DNA of 33,099 bases. Source: an uncultured Actinomycetes bacterium. GTDB lineage: Bacteria > Actinomycetota > Thermoleophilia > Miltoncostaeales > Miltoncostaeaceae. The notes beneath the pieces were generated by a model. It ran no database searches. It was not told the origin of the DNA and saw nothing but the letters and a program-made list of their open reading frames with translations. How positions within the stretch are numbered: position 1 is the stretch's first letter; every line of letters begins with the position of its first letter. The position numbers were made by a program, and so were the translations under genes. Below, piece by piece: positions 15,445 through 23,512 of this stretch. The DNA lies in the NCBI GenBank assembly GCA_937871165.1, contig CALMXK010000142.1, positions 1 to 33,099 of the forward strand, in the 5' to 3' direction.

Positions 15445-16607
15445 GTCCGCTTCGCGGTCGGCCAGAGGGCGACCAGACAGACGATCAACAGCACGTTGCG
15501 CAGGAACAGCAGCACCGTGGGAAGGGTCGCCGAGCGCTGAACCAGGTCGGAGTACAGGAGCGGGAACACCAGCTGCGTGAGCGGCAGGGCGGCCACGAAC
15601 CCGGCCGCGGCGAGCGCGCCGCGTCTGCCCGGAACCACCAGCGCAACCGGGATGAGCCACGCCAGGTACTGCGGGGAGACGACCTTGCCGAACACAACGG
15701 CCGCGAACATCGTGGCTGCCACCGCGCCGATGAGCACCTCGGGGCGGCGGCCGCCCCGGGTTGCGCGCGCCATGACCACGGCGATCGCCAGGACCGCCCC
15801 GACGAGCGCAAGGGTGGAGAGTGTCGCCGCCAGTTGCGGGATGGCGCCGTCGATGTTGTCGCTGCCGTAGCTGTGCACCTGCTGGAACGGCAGGTGCAGG
15901 ATGTGGATCACGGACGAACCGAGCGATTCCATCTGCAGGGGTCGGCGCAGGTGGTACTCGAACAGGGTCCACGTTGCCGCCGGTGCGACCGCGAAGAACG
16001 GGATGAAGGTTGCGGCGACGGCCCCGCCCGAGGCCACCATTCCGCCCAGGGCGCGGCCCGCCGATCGGTGGCGCCAGTGCCAGATGAGCAGCACCGGCAC
16101 GAGCAGAACCGGCACGAGTTTGAGTGCGGTGGCCACGGCGAGCGCGGTCCACATCCAACCGAACCGACGCGCGACGGCGGCGACGATCGTCAGCGAGAGC
16201 GCTGCGGCCAACAGCAGGTCGTACCGCGTTTGCAAAAGCGTCCCGAGCAGCAGTGGCGTCAGGATCGTGACGGTCACCGCCGCGATGGTGCGGGCTCGCC
16301 CGAGGGTCAGGCGTCGGGAAAGCCACAGGGCCGAGACCGCGCAGACGGCAAGCGCCGCGCACATCGCCAGTGAGAACACCAGTGTCGGCGGTCCGGGCAG
16401 ATGAAAGATGCCCCACGCCCAGGCAAGCGCAAGTGGCGGGTATTCGACGTCGAAGTCGCGATACGGAACCAACCCGGCGTCCATCATCCGGACGGCATGC
16501 TGGTACACCCTGGTGTCCCCGATCTGGGGAAAGTCGTAGATGACCCAGCGCATCAGGGCCCAGACGGCCACGGTGCCTGCCACAACCAGTGCGGCGGCGC
16601 GTTTCAT
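15402..16607 (-). CDS. GT87/DUF2029-family integral membrane glycosyltransferase
   Basis: A 401-residue polytopic GT-C type glycosyltransferase that would use a polyprenyl-phosphate sugar at the outer face of the membrane. The first loop carries acidic residues and the family signature: IGDTRVYQHAVRMMDAGLVPY then DFDVEYPPL (D31, D51/D53, YPP at 56-58). About ten further hydrophobic segments follow, and the end is basic. Relatives in mycobacteria are polyprenyl-phosphate mannosyl- and arabinosyltransferases (PimE, AftC), but no specific substrate can be claimed. I start it at ATG 16607, which overlaps the lipoprotein stop (ATGA); a longer frame to 17063 would run through the lipoprotein gene. 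The last 43 bases overlap the convergent gene. Confidence 0.8.
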   Translation of the reverse strand: MKRAAALVVAGTVAVWALMRWVIYDFPQIGDTRVYQHAVRMMDAGLVPYRDFDVEYPPLALAWAWGIFHLPGPPTLVFSLAMCAALAVCAVSALWLSRRLTLGRARTIAAVTVTILTPLLLGTLLQTRYDLLLAAALSLTIVAAVARRFGWMWTALAVATALKLVPVLLVPVLLIWHWRHRSAGRALGGMVASGGAVAATFIPFFAVAPAATWTLFEYHLRRPLQMESLGSSVIHILHLPFQQVHSYGSDNIDGAIPQLAATLSTLALVGAVLAIAVVMARATRGGRRPEVLIGAVAATMFAAVVFGKVVSPQYLAWLIPVALVVPGRRGALAAAGFVAALPLTQLVFPLLYSDLVQRSATLPTVLLFLRNVLLIVCLVALWPTAKRTQRTGRRKVAATRS

Positions 16608-17893
16608 CGCAGGTCCTGAACGTCGACGGATGCACGCCGCAGGTCGATGAACACGGCGACCGGGTGGGTGCCGCCCGCAAGCGCGATCGCCGACGACTCC
16701 GTGACCGCGCCGATCAGATCGGTGCACCGCTCGCCGCCACCGAGGGTGCGTGAACGGGTTCGCAACAGGTTGTGGTCGACCTCTTCCCAGGCGACGATCG
16801 GACGTCCCTCCGGGCCGATGGCCACCGCGGGCGCCCCGGCATGATCGGCCGGATCGGAGAGCGTCACCGTCGGCGCCCAGCCGCGACGTGGCGTAAAGGT
16901 ACGCGCACGCACCTGCGAACGCCGGCGTGAGCCGACGGCCCATGTCGCGGTCAGCGCGCCGTCGTGTGTCATCGCGAGGGCCGGGCCGAGGAGCGCCTGC
17001 CCTGGTCGCGGCATCTGCAGCGGGCCCTGCGACGCGGTGTCGAGCGTGGTCGGGGCATCCCACGATCCGGCGCGGAAGCGGCGGATCACGACGCGGGCCG
17101 CCGTCCCGTCCCGCTTCGCCTCATTCCAGACGACCCATCCCTCGCCTGCCGAACCGGCGGCGACCGCGGGCTCGATCGCCTCGCGGTCTCCGGACGACAC
17201 GGTGGCCGCGGGGCTCCACCGGCCGTTCGGCTGGCGGGCCGTCGCCCAGGCTCGTCCCCCTCCGCCGGTCCATGCGAGCACAGCCGATCCGTCGGTGGCG
17301 GCCGACAGGGAGAGATGCTCAACCCGGCTGGTGGCGCTGGCGACCATGGCGGGGGCGCTCCATCCATCCGGGCCGTGCACGCTGACGGCGATGGCACCCT
17401 GGGTGCCGTTCACGAAGGTGATCCAGGCGGCGATGACCGTGCCCTCGCCGGCGACGGCGATCTGCGGCTCCTGGGCATTGGCCTGGCCGCGTGAGATCAG
17501 GTCCGGTGTCCAGTCCGGGCCGGACGCTGCGAACACGGCCGCGCGATCGTCGTCGAAGCCTTCGAAGGCGACCCACGGCTGTCCGTCCGACGCCATGGCC
17601 ACGTCGGGGTTTCGCGTGCGGTAGTCGCCGATCGTGTGGACTGAACCCCACTGCAGGCCCGCGTCGCGCACGCGCACCGACACCGGCGTCCCGGTGAGTG
17701 AGCTCCACGCGGCGACCGCCGACCCGGTGGCTCCTGTCGCCACGACCGGATCGGTCGCGTTGTGGGAGGCAAGTTCACGCGGCTCCGTGTCCGGCGTCAA
17801 GCACGCGGACGGCGGGGAGGATCCGCACGCGCCCAGACCGACCACCACGAGCCCTGAAAGGATCGTCGCTGCGATTTGACGAGCCGGTGCCAT
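16604..17893 (-). CDS. Lipoprotein with beta-propeller-like repeats
   Basis: A 429-residue predicted lipoprotein: a basic start, a hydrophobic core and a lipobox LGAC with C23, then a Gly/Ala/Trp-rich body. The body contains recurring units such as DPVVATGATGSAVAAWSS, NPDVAMASDGQPWVAFEG, EPQIAVAGEGTVIAAWI, EPAVAAGSAGEGWVVWNE and APAVAIGPEGRPIVAWEE. These xPxVAxxxxGxxxVAW units repeat about every 45-60 residues and look like blades of a sialidase/YVTN-type beta-propeller. No enzymatic motif is visible, so a binding or scaffold role outside the membrane is likely. Starts at 17893, 17899 and 17905 are all possible; I chose 17893 for the best signal peptide. It is translationally coupled to the GT87 gene. 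Confidence 0.78.
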   Translation of the reverse strand: MAPARQIAATILSGLVVVGLGACGSSPPSACLTPDTEPRELASHNATDPVVATGATGSAVAAWSSLTGTPVSVRVRDAGLQWGSVHTIGDYRTRNPDVAMASDGQPWVAFEGFDDDRAAVFAASGPDWTPDLISRGQANAQEPQIAVAGEGTVIAAWITFVNGTQGAIAVSVHGPDGWSAPAMVASATSRVEHLSLSAATDGSAVLAWTGGGGRAWATARQPNGRWSPAATVSSGDREAIEPAVAAGSAGEGWVVWNEAKRDGTAARVVIRRFRAGSWDAPTTLDTASQGPLQMPRPGQALLGPALAMTHDGALTATWAVGSRRRSQVRARTFTPRRGWAPTVTLSDPADHAGAPAVAIGPEGRPIVAWEEVDHNLLRTRSRTLGGGERCTDLIGAVTESSAIALAGGTHPVAVFIDLRRASVDVQDLR

Positions 17894-17905
17894 GGTCATC
17901 CGCAC

Positions 17906-18096
17906 GTGGGGCGCGCGCTCACCGCAGCGGCGCTTCGACGGTGATGCGGCGTGCCGCCCGGCAGTTGCCTGATCCCTGCTCTGGCTCCCGTGCGCACCGT
18001 CGGCGAGATTACCAGCGAACGCTCAGCGGCCGGAGCGGGTGGGGCCGCCGCCGTGCCGTCGCGTGTCGGCAGCGCGCTCGAGCGCGTGCCGGACGG
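17906..18096. other. Intergenic region, no gene recognised
   Basis: About 190 bases upstream of the lipoprotein gene and downstream of the 201-residue anchored protein. A short plus-strand frame (17951-18154) crosses it but overlaps a real gene and resembles nothing I know. A promoter for the lipoprotein/GT87 pair should lie here; I see no clear -10 box or ribosome binding site. Confidence 0.4.
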
Positions 18097-18702
18097 TCAA
18101 CACGCCGACGATGATGCGGTCAGGCCTCGTGCCCGCCAAACGGCCGCCTGGTAGACCATGTCGTACTCCATCACCCAACGCTTGCACCCGCCGAGTCGGG
18201 AGTTGGTCTGTACGACGGCAGTTGCCAGCGCGGAGCCGTCGGGACGGCGCGTCACCGGAACGCGGACGACGGTGGCATCGATGAGACCGTCCTCACGGAC
18301 CGCAGCGGCCCAGCGCGCCTCAGGTCCGCTTGTTTCACGCAGCCCGCCGGTGAAGAATGCGAACGCTTGACGCAGTGCCGCATCGCTGCCCTGCAGGCGA
18401 CGCTGCCAGTGCTGTTCGATGGCGGCTCGGATCTCCGCGTCGGGGGTGTCCATCTGCGTGGGCGGCGGCTCCTCCTCCGGTCTGGAGGTGGTCGGTTCAG
18501 CCGTCGTGGTGGTGACCGTCGTGGCCGTGGATGTCGTCGGCGCAACCGCCGGGTCGTCTCCGCGCGCCATCAGGATTGCACCGATCGCGCCGACGACCAC
18601 CACTCCAAGTGCGAAGTACGCGACGACGCCACGGTCGATGCGTTTGCGCGGCCCGGGGTCGGATGAACCAGCCGGTTGCGTCGGCGGCCCGGATCCCTCC
18701 AC
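18097..18702 (-). CDS. Membrane-anchored protein, paralogue of its upstream neighbour
   Basis: Not a family I recognise. The 201-residue protein has a short cytoplasmic start, one membrane segment (about 26-46), a Thr/Glu/Pro-rich linker (about 50-85) and an outer domain (about 90-201). That domain aligns throughout with the outer domain of the neighbouring 225-residue protein: IEQHWQRRLQGSDAALRQAFAFFTG against IRTHWTLRAKGDQASLKQAFGYFTG, and WVMEYDM against HLIRYDM. Both have two cysteines exactly 28 residues apart near the end (here C173 and C201), suggesting a disulfide. The size and pattern would suit an NTF2-like fold. Start GTG 18702 shares a base with the neighbour's TAG. Confidence 0.75.
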   Translation of the reverse strand: MEGSGPPTQPAGSSDPGPRKRIDRGVVAYFALGVVVVGAIGAILMARGDDPAVAPTTSTATTVTTTTAEPTTSRPEEEPPPTQMDTPDAEIRAAIEQHWQRRLQGSDAALRQAFAFFTGGLRETSGPEARWAAAVREDGLIDATVVRVPVTRRPDGSALATAVVQTNSRLGGCKRWVMEYDMVYQAAVWRARGLTASSSAC

Positions 18703-19370
18703 TAGGTCCGTGCGCAGGCGGTCGTCTTGGCGCGAGAGGCGTTCATCCGCCAGCCGGCATCAGTCTGAAGCATGTCGTAGCGAATCAGGTGGTTGCGGCA
18801 TCCGGTGCCGGTCGACGCCGTGCGAATCTTGAGGACCGCGGAGGCGCGATTGCCGCGCAGCCCGTCCACCCAAATCCGGTAGACGCGCACGCGAAGACGG
18901 CCGTCCTTCTGGATCGCCTGGATCCATTTGGCCTCACCGGTGCCGACGAGCTGGCCGGTGAAGTAGCCGAAGGCCTGCTTCAGCGACGCCTGGTCCCCCT
19001 TGGCGCGCAGCGTCCAGTGGGTGCGGATGGCTGTGGCGATCGGGGTGGTCTTGGACTCGTTCAGCACAACCTTGGTCGGAACGGTCGGCGGCTTGAGCGC
19101 GATACGTGCCGGGGCGGTGCTCCGTGTCGGCCCCTGCACCGTCGCACCTGAACTGGAGCTGTTCACGCCCGCAGTCTCCGGATCGTCCCGGCCCGAAATC
19201 ATGCCGGCGGTGCCGATGCCGACGAGCAGGAGGATGGCGCCGACGAGTCCGGCCTCGACCGGATCGACACGGCGTGAGCGAAGCCGGTGACGGCATCGCG
19301 GACAGCGGGCGGCATCGTTTCGTATCCGCGCGTCGCACTGCGGACACTTCGTCGTTTCGAACTCCACCAT
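18702..19370 (-). CDS. Zinc-ribbon membrane-anchored protein, paralogue of its downstream neighbour
   Basis: Starting at ATG 19370 it has 222 residues (GTG 19379 would add three). Layout: a cytoplasmic zinc ribbon with four cysteines in CPQC and CPRC (about 9-26), a basic stretch, one membrane segment (about 40-58), a Ser/Pro/Thr-rich linker, and a roughly 105-residue outer domain. That outer domain is shared with the next gene and carries the same cysteine pair 28 residues apart. Zinc-ribbon plus single-span plus outer domain is a common actinobacterial layout, but the function is unknown. GAGGG lies about 10 bases before the ATG, and a perfect TTGACA is at 19390-19395, without an evident -10 box. 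Confidence 0.75.
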   Translation of the reverse strand: MVEFETTKCPQCDARIRNDAARCPRCRHRLRSRRVDPVEAGLVGAILLLVGIGTAGMISGRDDPETAGVNSSSSGATVQGPTRSTAPARIALKPPTVPTKVVLNESKTTPIATAIRTHWTLRAKGDQASLKQAFGYFTGQLVGTGEAKWIQAIQKDGRLRVRVYRIWVDGLRGNRASAVLKIRTASTGTGCRNHLIRYDMLQTDAGWRMNASRAKTTACART

Positions 19371-19475
19371 CGTCCCCACCCTCGTCGTCTGTCAAACCGT
19401 GACGGCAACACCTACGGGCTGGCGGGCGTGGTTCCTGCCTTCAAGTCCCATTTCGGTCGGCTGCGATGAGGGGCG

Positions 19476-20912
19476 TCAGCCGGCGGAGAGGCCGTCTCGC
19501 ACGATGATTTGCTTGATCACGTCGACGTCCGCGTCGACGACCTCGAAGCGCTGCGGGCGCGACTCGATGTCCGCAAACGCCGCCGGACGGTCCGGTGCGG
19601 TGCCAAGCGCTTCTTCGATCGTCTCGGCGAACTTGGCGGGAAGCGCAGTCTCCAGGCACACCAGACGCACTCCCGGCTCCCGAAACTGGCGTCCCACGAA
19701 GACGCCGTCGGCGGTGTGCGGATCGATCTGCCGTTTGGCGCGCATCGCCGTGTCGCGAATGGTTGCCACGCGATCGGCGTGGGAACTCGTGCCCGAGACG
19801 AACCCGAAGCGCTCGTGGATCGCGTGACGTCGGTCGCTCAGATCGAACGAACCGGTGCGATCCACGTCGGCCCACAGGGCGCGAAGATGATCCGGGTCGC
19901 GGTCGACAAGGTCGAACACGAAGCGCTCCAGGTTCGACGCTTTCGAGATGTCCATGGACGGGCTCGAGGTCTGCCGGGTCTGGGCCGACGTGCGGGGCCG
20001 GTAGATGCCCGTGGCGATGAACTCGTTCAGCACGTCGTTCTCGTTGGTGGCCAGGATCAACCGATGGATGGGAAGTCCCATCTGTCGGGCAATGTGGCCG
20101 GCGCAGATGTTGCCGAAGTTGCCCGACGGGACCGAGAAGCTGACCGGCTGGTCGTTGCGGTCGGTGACCGCGAAGTACGCGGCGAAGTAGTAGACGATCT
20201 GCGCGGCGACGCGCGCCCAGTTGATCGAGTTGACCGTTCCGATGCGCTGGGCCGTCTTGAAGGCGAGGTCGTTAGAGACCGCCTTGACGATGTCCTGGCA
20301 GTCGTCGAACACGCCGCGCACTGCGATGTTGTGGATGTTCGGGTCGAGCAGGCTGAACATCTGCGCGGTCTGGAAGGCGCTCATCTTGCCGTGCGGCGAC
20401 AGCATGAACACGCTGATGCCGCGCTTGCCGCGCATGGCGTACTCCGCGGACGACCCCGTGTCACCGCTGGTGGCGCCCAGGATGTTGAGGGTCAGCCCGT
20501 CGGCGGCGAGGGCGTACTCGAACAGGTTGCCGAGCAGCTGCAGTGCGATGTCCTTGAAGGCGAGCGACGGGCCGTTCGACAGCGCCAGGATGGACAGGCC
20601 CGGCTCCAGGTCCACTACCGGGGTGATGTCTTCGGCGCGCTCGCCGGGTCGTCCGTTGCAGAACACCTGCGCCGTGTAGGTGCGGTCGATCAGCTCGCGC
20701 AGCGTGTCGGCGGGAATGTCGGTCGCATATCGGGAGAGCACCTGTACGGCCAGGTCCCGGTACCCCATGCCGCGCATGGTGGCGAGCTCGGTGTCGGTGA
20801 ACACCGGGTAGCTGCTCGGCACCGCCAGGCCGCCGTCGGGCATCAGGCCACCGAGCAGGATGTCGACGAACGTGTCGCCGCCGTCGTGGCCACGGGTGCT
20901 CACGTAGTTCAT
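19476..20912 (-). CDS. thrC: Threonine synthase
   Basis: PLP enzyme turning O-phosphohomoserine into threonine. From ATG 20912 it is 478 residues, close to the long (E. coli/yeast-like) form. The N-terminus MNYVSTRG is typical of threonine synthase; then come LPDGGL-like MPDGGLAVP, the PLP lysine K120 in NGPSLAFKDIALQ, the phosphate-binding GATSGDTGSSAEYA, VPSGNFGNICAG and the C-terminal E-T-ALPAKF segment. An earlier GTG at 20936 is less likely because ATG 20912 overlaps the upstream epimerase stop (ATGA). It is the last gene of a CcdA-epimerase-thrC string. No other threonine genes are in the window. Confidence 0.93.
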   Translation of the reverse strand: MNYVSTRGHDGGDTFVDILLGGLMPDGGLAVPSSYPVFTDTELATMRGMGYRDLAVQVLSRYATDIPADTLRELIDRTYTAQVFCNGRPGERAEDITPVVDLEPGLSILALSNGPSLAFKDIALQLLGNLFEYALAADGLTLNILGATSGDTGSSAEYAMRGKRGISVFMLSPHGKMSAFQTAQMFSLLDPNIHNIAVRGVFDDCQDIVKAVSNDLAFKTAQRIGTVNSINWARVAAQIVYYFAAYFAVTDRNDQPVSFSVPSGNFGNICAGHIARQMGLPIHRLILATNENDVLNEFIATGIYRPRTSAQTRQTSSPSMDISKASNLERFVFDLVDRDPDHLRALWADVDRTGSFDLSDRRHAIHERFGFVSGTSSHADRVATIRDTAMRAKRQIDPHTADGVFVGRQFREPGVRLVCLETALPAKFAETIEEALGTAPDRPAAFADIESRPQRFEVVDADVDVIKQIIVRDGLSAG

Positions 20913-21994
20913 GCGATCCCCCGTTCGGTCGCCCACGTGCGGATCACGTCGGCGATGAGGTCGGCGGCATGTCCATCGCCGTAGAAGTCCGGCCGATCAG
21001 TCGGCCAGTCGTGCCGGGTGAGGGCGGCGCGCACCTTCGCCGGGTCGAGGCCGGTCAGCACGCTGAACCCGCCCTGTGCGATCTCCACCCACTCGGTTTC
21101 GTCACGGAGTGTGATGCACGGGATGGCGTGGAAGTACGCCTCCTTCTGCACACCGCCGGAGTCGGTGACCACGGCGCGCGCCTGCGTGAGCAGCGCGGTG
21201 AAGTCCAGGTACCCGACCGGTGGTGCCAGACGCAGATTGGGAATCGCTTCGACCTGTGACCAAAGGCCCGCCGATTCGAGCTTGTGCCGCGTGCGGGGAT
21301 GGACCGGGAAGATGGCCGGTTCCTCGATTGCGCGCAGCACGTCGACCAGCGACTGCAGGGCGTCCAGCGTGTCGGTGGCGGCGGCGCGGTGGACCGTGAT
21401 CAGCACGTAGGTGCCGGGCTCCACCCCGTAGGCGCTCGGCCCCGGCCGGGTTGCGGCCACGGGCGCGAACAGGCGGGCGGCGTCGTACATCACGTCGCCG
21501 ACCACGTGCACGCCGTCGGTGATCCCTTCGCGGCGCAGGTTCTCCACGGCGACGCTCGTCGGCACAAACAGAAGCTCTGCCAGGTGATCGGTGACGACGC
21601 GGTTTTGTTCCTCCGGCATCGTCTTGACGAACGATCGCAGGCCCGCTTCAACGTGCGCGATCGGGACGGCGCACTTGGCTGCGGCGATCGCCCCGGCGAG
21701 TGTGGTGGTCGTGTCGCCGTAGACCATCACCAGGTCCGGGGCGAGCTCGTCGATCAACGGATCGAGCCGCGCGATCATGTGGGCGATCTGCGCGTTCGGG
21801 CTTCCCGGGCCGACCTCGAGCGCATGGTCGGGGGTCGGAATGTCCAGCTCGTCGAAGAACAGATCCGCGAGCTCGGGGTCGTAGTGCTGGCCCGAGTGGA
21901 CGAGCACCTCGTTCATGGTGCGCCGAAGCGCCCGTGACAGCGGCGCCGCCTTCACGAACTGTGGGCGGTTGCCGACGATCGAGAGGATGTTCAG
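20909..21994 (-). CDS. UDP-N-acetylhexosamine 2-epimerase, WbpI-like, probable CTG start
   Basis: Non-hydrolysing UDP-sugar 2-epimerase (GT-B fold). The conserved N-terminus NILSIVGNRPQFVKAAPLSR is only encoded if translation begins at CTG 21994, which overlaps the CcdA stop as CTGA. No ATG, GTG or TTG lies in frame between there and an upstream TAA, and the first GTG (21955) would remove the nucleotide-binding strand. The product is then 361 residues, full length. VHSGQHYDPELADLFF, YGDTTTTLAG, HVEAGLRSF, PEEQNRVVTD, DSGGVQKEAYF and RDETEWVE follow. EAYF and TEWVE match WbpI (UDP-2,3-diacetamido-glucuronate 2-epimerase) better than E. coli WecB. WecB activity remains possible. Confidence 0.88.
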   Translation of the reverse strand: MNILSIVGNRPQFVKAAPLSRALRRTMNEVLVHSGQHYDPELADLFFDELDIPTPDHALEVGPGSPNAQIAHMIARLDPLIDELAPDLVMVYGDTTTTLAGAIAAAKCAVPIAHVEAGLRSFVKTMPEEQNRVVTDHLAELLFVPTSVAVENLRREGITDGVHVVGDVMYDAARLFAPVAATRPGPSAYGVEPGTYVLITVHRAAATDTLDALQSLVDVLRAIEEPAIFPVHPRTRHKLESAGLWSQVEAIPNLRLAPPVGYLDFTALLTQARAVVTDSGGVQKEAYFHAIPCITLRDETEWVEIAQGGFSVLTGLDPAKVRAALTRHDWPTDRPDFYGDGHAADLIADVIRTWATERGIA

Positions 21995-22734
21995 AGCTGG
22001 ATCCCGAGGTTGCTGATCTTCTGCGTGAGCAGCGTGAACTTACCGGTTGCGATCAGGATTCCGACGGCGATGGTCGCAAGGCCGGCCACGACGTTGACCG
22101 CGGTCCAATGGTCGCGGATCTTGCGTGAGATGCGCATCGTCTGGGTCATGAACAGACCAGCCAGGATGAACGGGATCCCAAGGCCGAGCGCGTAGGTGAA
22201 CAGCAGCGACGCCCCGATCTTGGGGGACTCGGTGGGGACGGCGAGCGTCAGGACCTGGCCGAGGAACGGACCGGTGCACGGTGTCCATGCGATGGCGAAG
22301 GCCGCGCCCGCCAGCATGACGCCGAAGAGCGTGGTCGGGCGTCCGATCAACTCGATGCGCTTCTCGCCCTGCAGGAATCCCAGCCGCGGGATCAGGAGCA
22401 TCAGCAGGCCCATGGCGATCAGCATTCCGCCGCTCACCAGGTTGATCGTGTTCTGCTTGCCCGAAAGCGCATCACCGAGATAGCCGGCGCCGGCGCCCCA
22501 CGCGGTGAACATCAGCGCGAAGCCCCCGACGAACGCGAGCGCCGCCTGGGTCACCTGCGACGCGGTGGTGGCCGAATCGTCGCTTCCCGGGTGCGCGACG
22601 GCTTGTCCGGCGGACGTGCCGGAGATGAACGACAGGTACCCCGGGACGAGCGCCAGTGCGCACGGGCTCGCAAAGGAGACGAAGCCCGCGGCAAGTGCGT
22701 CCGCATAGGTCAGAACGGAGACGTCGTACGCCAC
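21991..22734 (-). CDS. ccdA: CcdA-family thiol:disulfide transporter
   Basis: A 247-residue, six-span membrane protein that passes reducing equivalents from cytoplasmic thioredoxin to the outer face, typically for cytochrome c maturation. The two redox cysteines are C25 in FASPCALALVPGYLSFISG and C153 in AWTPCTGPFLG. Start GTG 22734 is preceded by TACCAT ending 6 bases before, and skips a long in-frame extension that would overlap the anti-sigma-like gene. Its stop overlaps the epimerase CTG start. No ResA/TlpA partner or cytochrome gene is adjacent. A second CcdA is at 32310-33044. Confidence 0.87.
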   Translation of the reverse strand: MAYDVSVLTYADALAAGFVSFASPCALALVPGYLSFISGTSAGQAVAHPGSDDSATTASQVTQAALAFVGGFALMFTAWGAGAGYLGDALSGKQNTINLVSGGMLIAMGLLMLLIPRLGFLQGEKRIELIGRPTTLFGVMLAGAAFAIAWTPCTGPFLGQVLTLAVPTESPKIGASLLFTYALGLGIPFILAGLFMTQTMRISRKIRDHWTAVNVVAGLATIAVGILIATGKFTLLTQKISNLGIQL

Positions 22735-22740
22735 GCCCGG

Positions 22741-22746
22741 ATGGTA
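22741..22746 (-). promoter_or_regulatory. Probable -10 box (TACCAT), leaderless ccdA start
   Basis: TACCAT on the minus strand ends 6 bases before GTG 22734. It lies in the 58-bp gap after the anti-sigma-like gene and would drive ccdA-epimerase-thrC as a separate transcript. Confidence 0.5.
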
Positions 22747-22792
22747 GCGCCACCCGTGCGCGGGCACCCGGGGCGAGCGTCCCCAATCGCGC

Positions 22793-23512
22793 TCAGGCAC
22801 AGCCCTCCAGCAGATGGATCGACTTGTCGCCCCAGGCGAGTTCGGCGACCGACCCCTCGGGGTTGACGCTGAACCGCAAGCCCGCGGTGCCCGGCCCGCC
22901 GGGTTCGTAGTAGGCGATGATCGCCTTGGGGTTGTACTCACTCCGGGTCTCGGTCAGCGGCGCATATGCAGTGCGTACGGCGGCGAGCGTGGATCCGACA
23001 CCGATGCCAAGGTCGGTCCGCATGACCGGGCCGGAGAACCACAGGCTCGCGAGTCGACCCTGCGAGAAGATCGCGAATCCCTGCACCCCGCCGGTGGTGA
23101 ACTGTGCGGTTTGACAGTCCGGACCCGTGCCGCCGGCCGGGACGACGCTCGTGGACCAGACTCGCGAGAGTTCGGTCGCCGTCATTCCGAGTCGTGCCCC
23201 GCCGATATCGGTGAGGGTGACCGGTGCGGGGAGTCCGGACGTGACCGGCTGCGTTGGCGTGGTGACGGTGCCGGTTCCCGTCGGCGGTGCCGTGCGGTTG
23301 TCGGACAGGCGAACAAACGTCACCACGAGCGCTGTCGCCGCCGCGAGTGCGGTGATTGCGATCGGAATGCGGATCAGGCGTCGATGGCCGGGGGAGCTCG
23401 TTCCGCGCGACGGCGCGGCCAACCACATCGCGGCCTTCGCCGCTGCCATCACCTCGGCGGACGGCGGCGCGACAGCCGGACGGGCGGTGCGAATCTGGTC
23501 GAAGTCGTTCAT
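22793..23512 (-). CDS. Anti-sigma-factor-like membrane protein
   Basis: A 239-residue protein with a short cytoplasmic N-terminus (MNDFDQIRTARPAVAPPSAE), one membrane segment (about 47-68), a Pro/Thr linker and an outer domain of about 150 residues. Its start overlaps the stop of the ECF sigma gene (ATGA), the classic cognate anti-sigma position. The N-terminus resembles actinobacterial proteins of the CU044_5270 type and lacks the HxxxCxxC zinc motif of ZAS anti-sigma factors. The outer domain contains GARLGMTATELSRVW and VGSTLAAVRTAYAPL, two similar helix-like units, with two cysteines (about 130 and 238). The anti-sigma role is inferred from position and layout. Confidence 0.72.
   Translation of the reverse strand: MNDFDQIRTARPAVAPPSAEVMAAAKAAMWLAAPSRGTSSPGHRRLIRIPIAITALAAATALVVTFVRLSDNRTAPPTGTGTVTTPTQPVTSGLPAPVTLTDIGGARLGMTATELSRVWSTSVVPAGGTGPDCQTAQFTTGGVQGFAIFSQGRLASLWFSGPVMRTDLGIGVGSTLAAVRTAYAPLTETRSEYNPKAIIAYYEPGGPGTAGLRFSVNPEGSVAELAWGDKSIHLLEGCA

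Noticed and set aside
14899..16680. 593-codon minus-strand frame
   Set aside because: Crosses the endonuclease-family gene and GT87 gene in a non-coding frame; no motifs.
19509..20984. 491-codon plus-strand frame over thrC
   Set aside because: Longer than the real gene on the other strand, but thrC carries all PLP motifs and this frame none.
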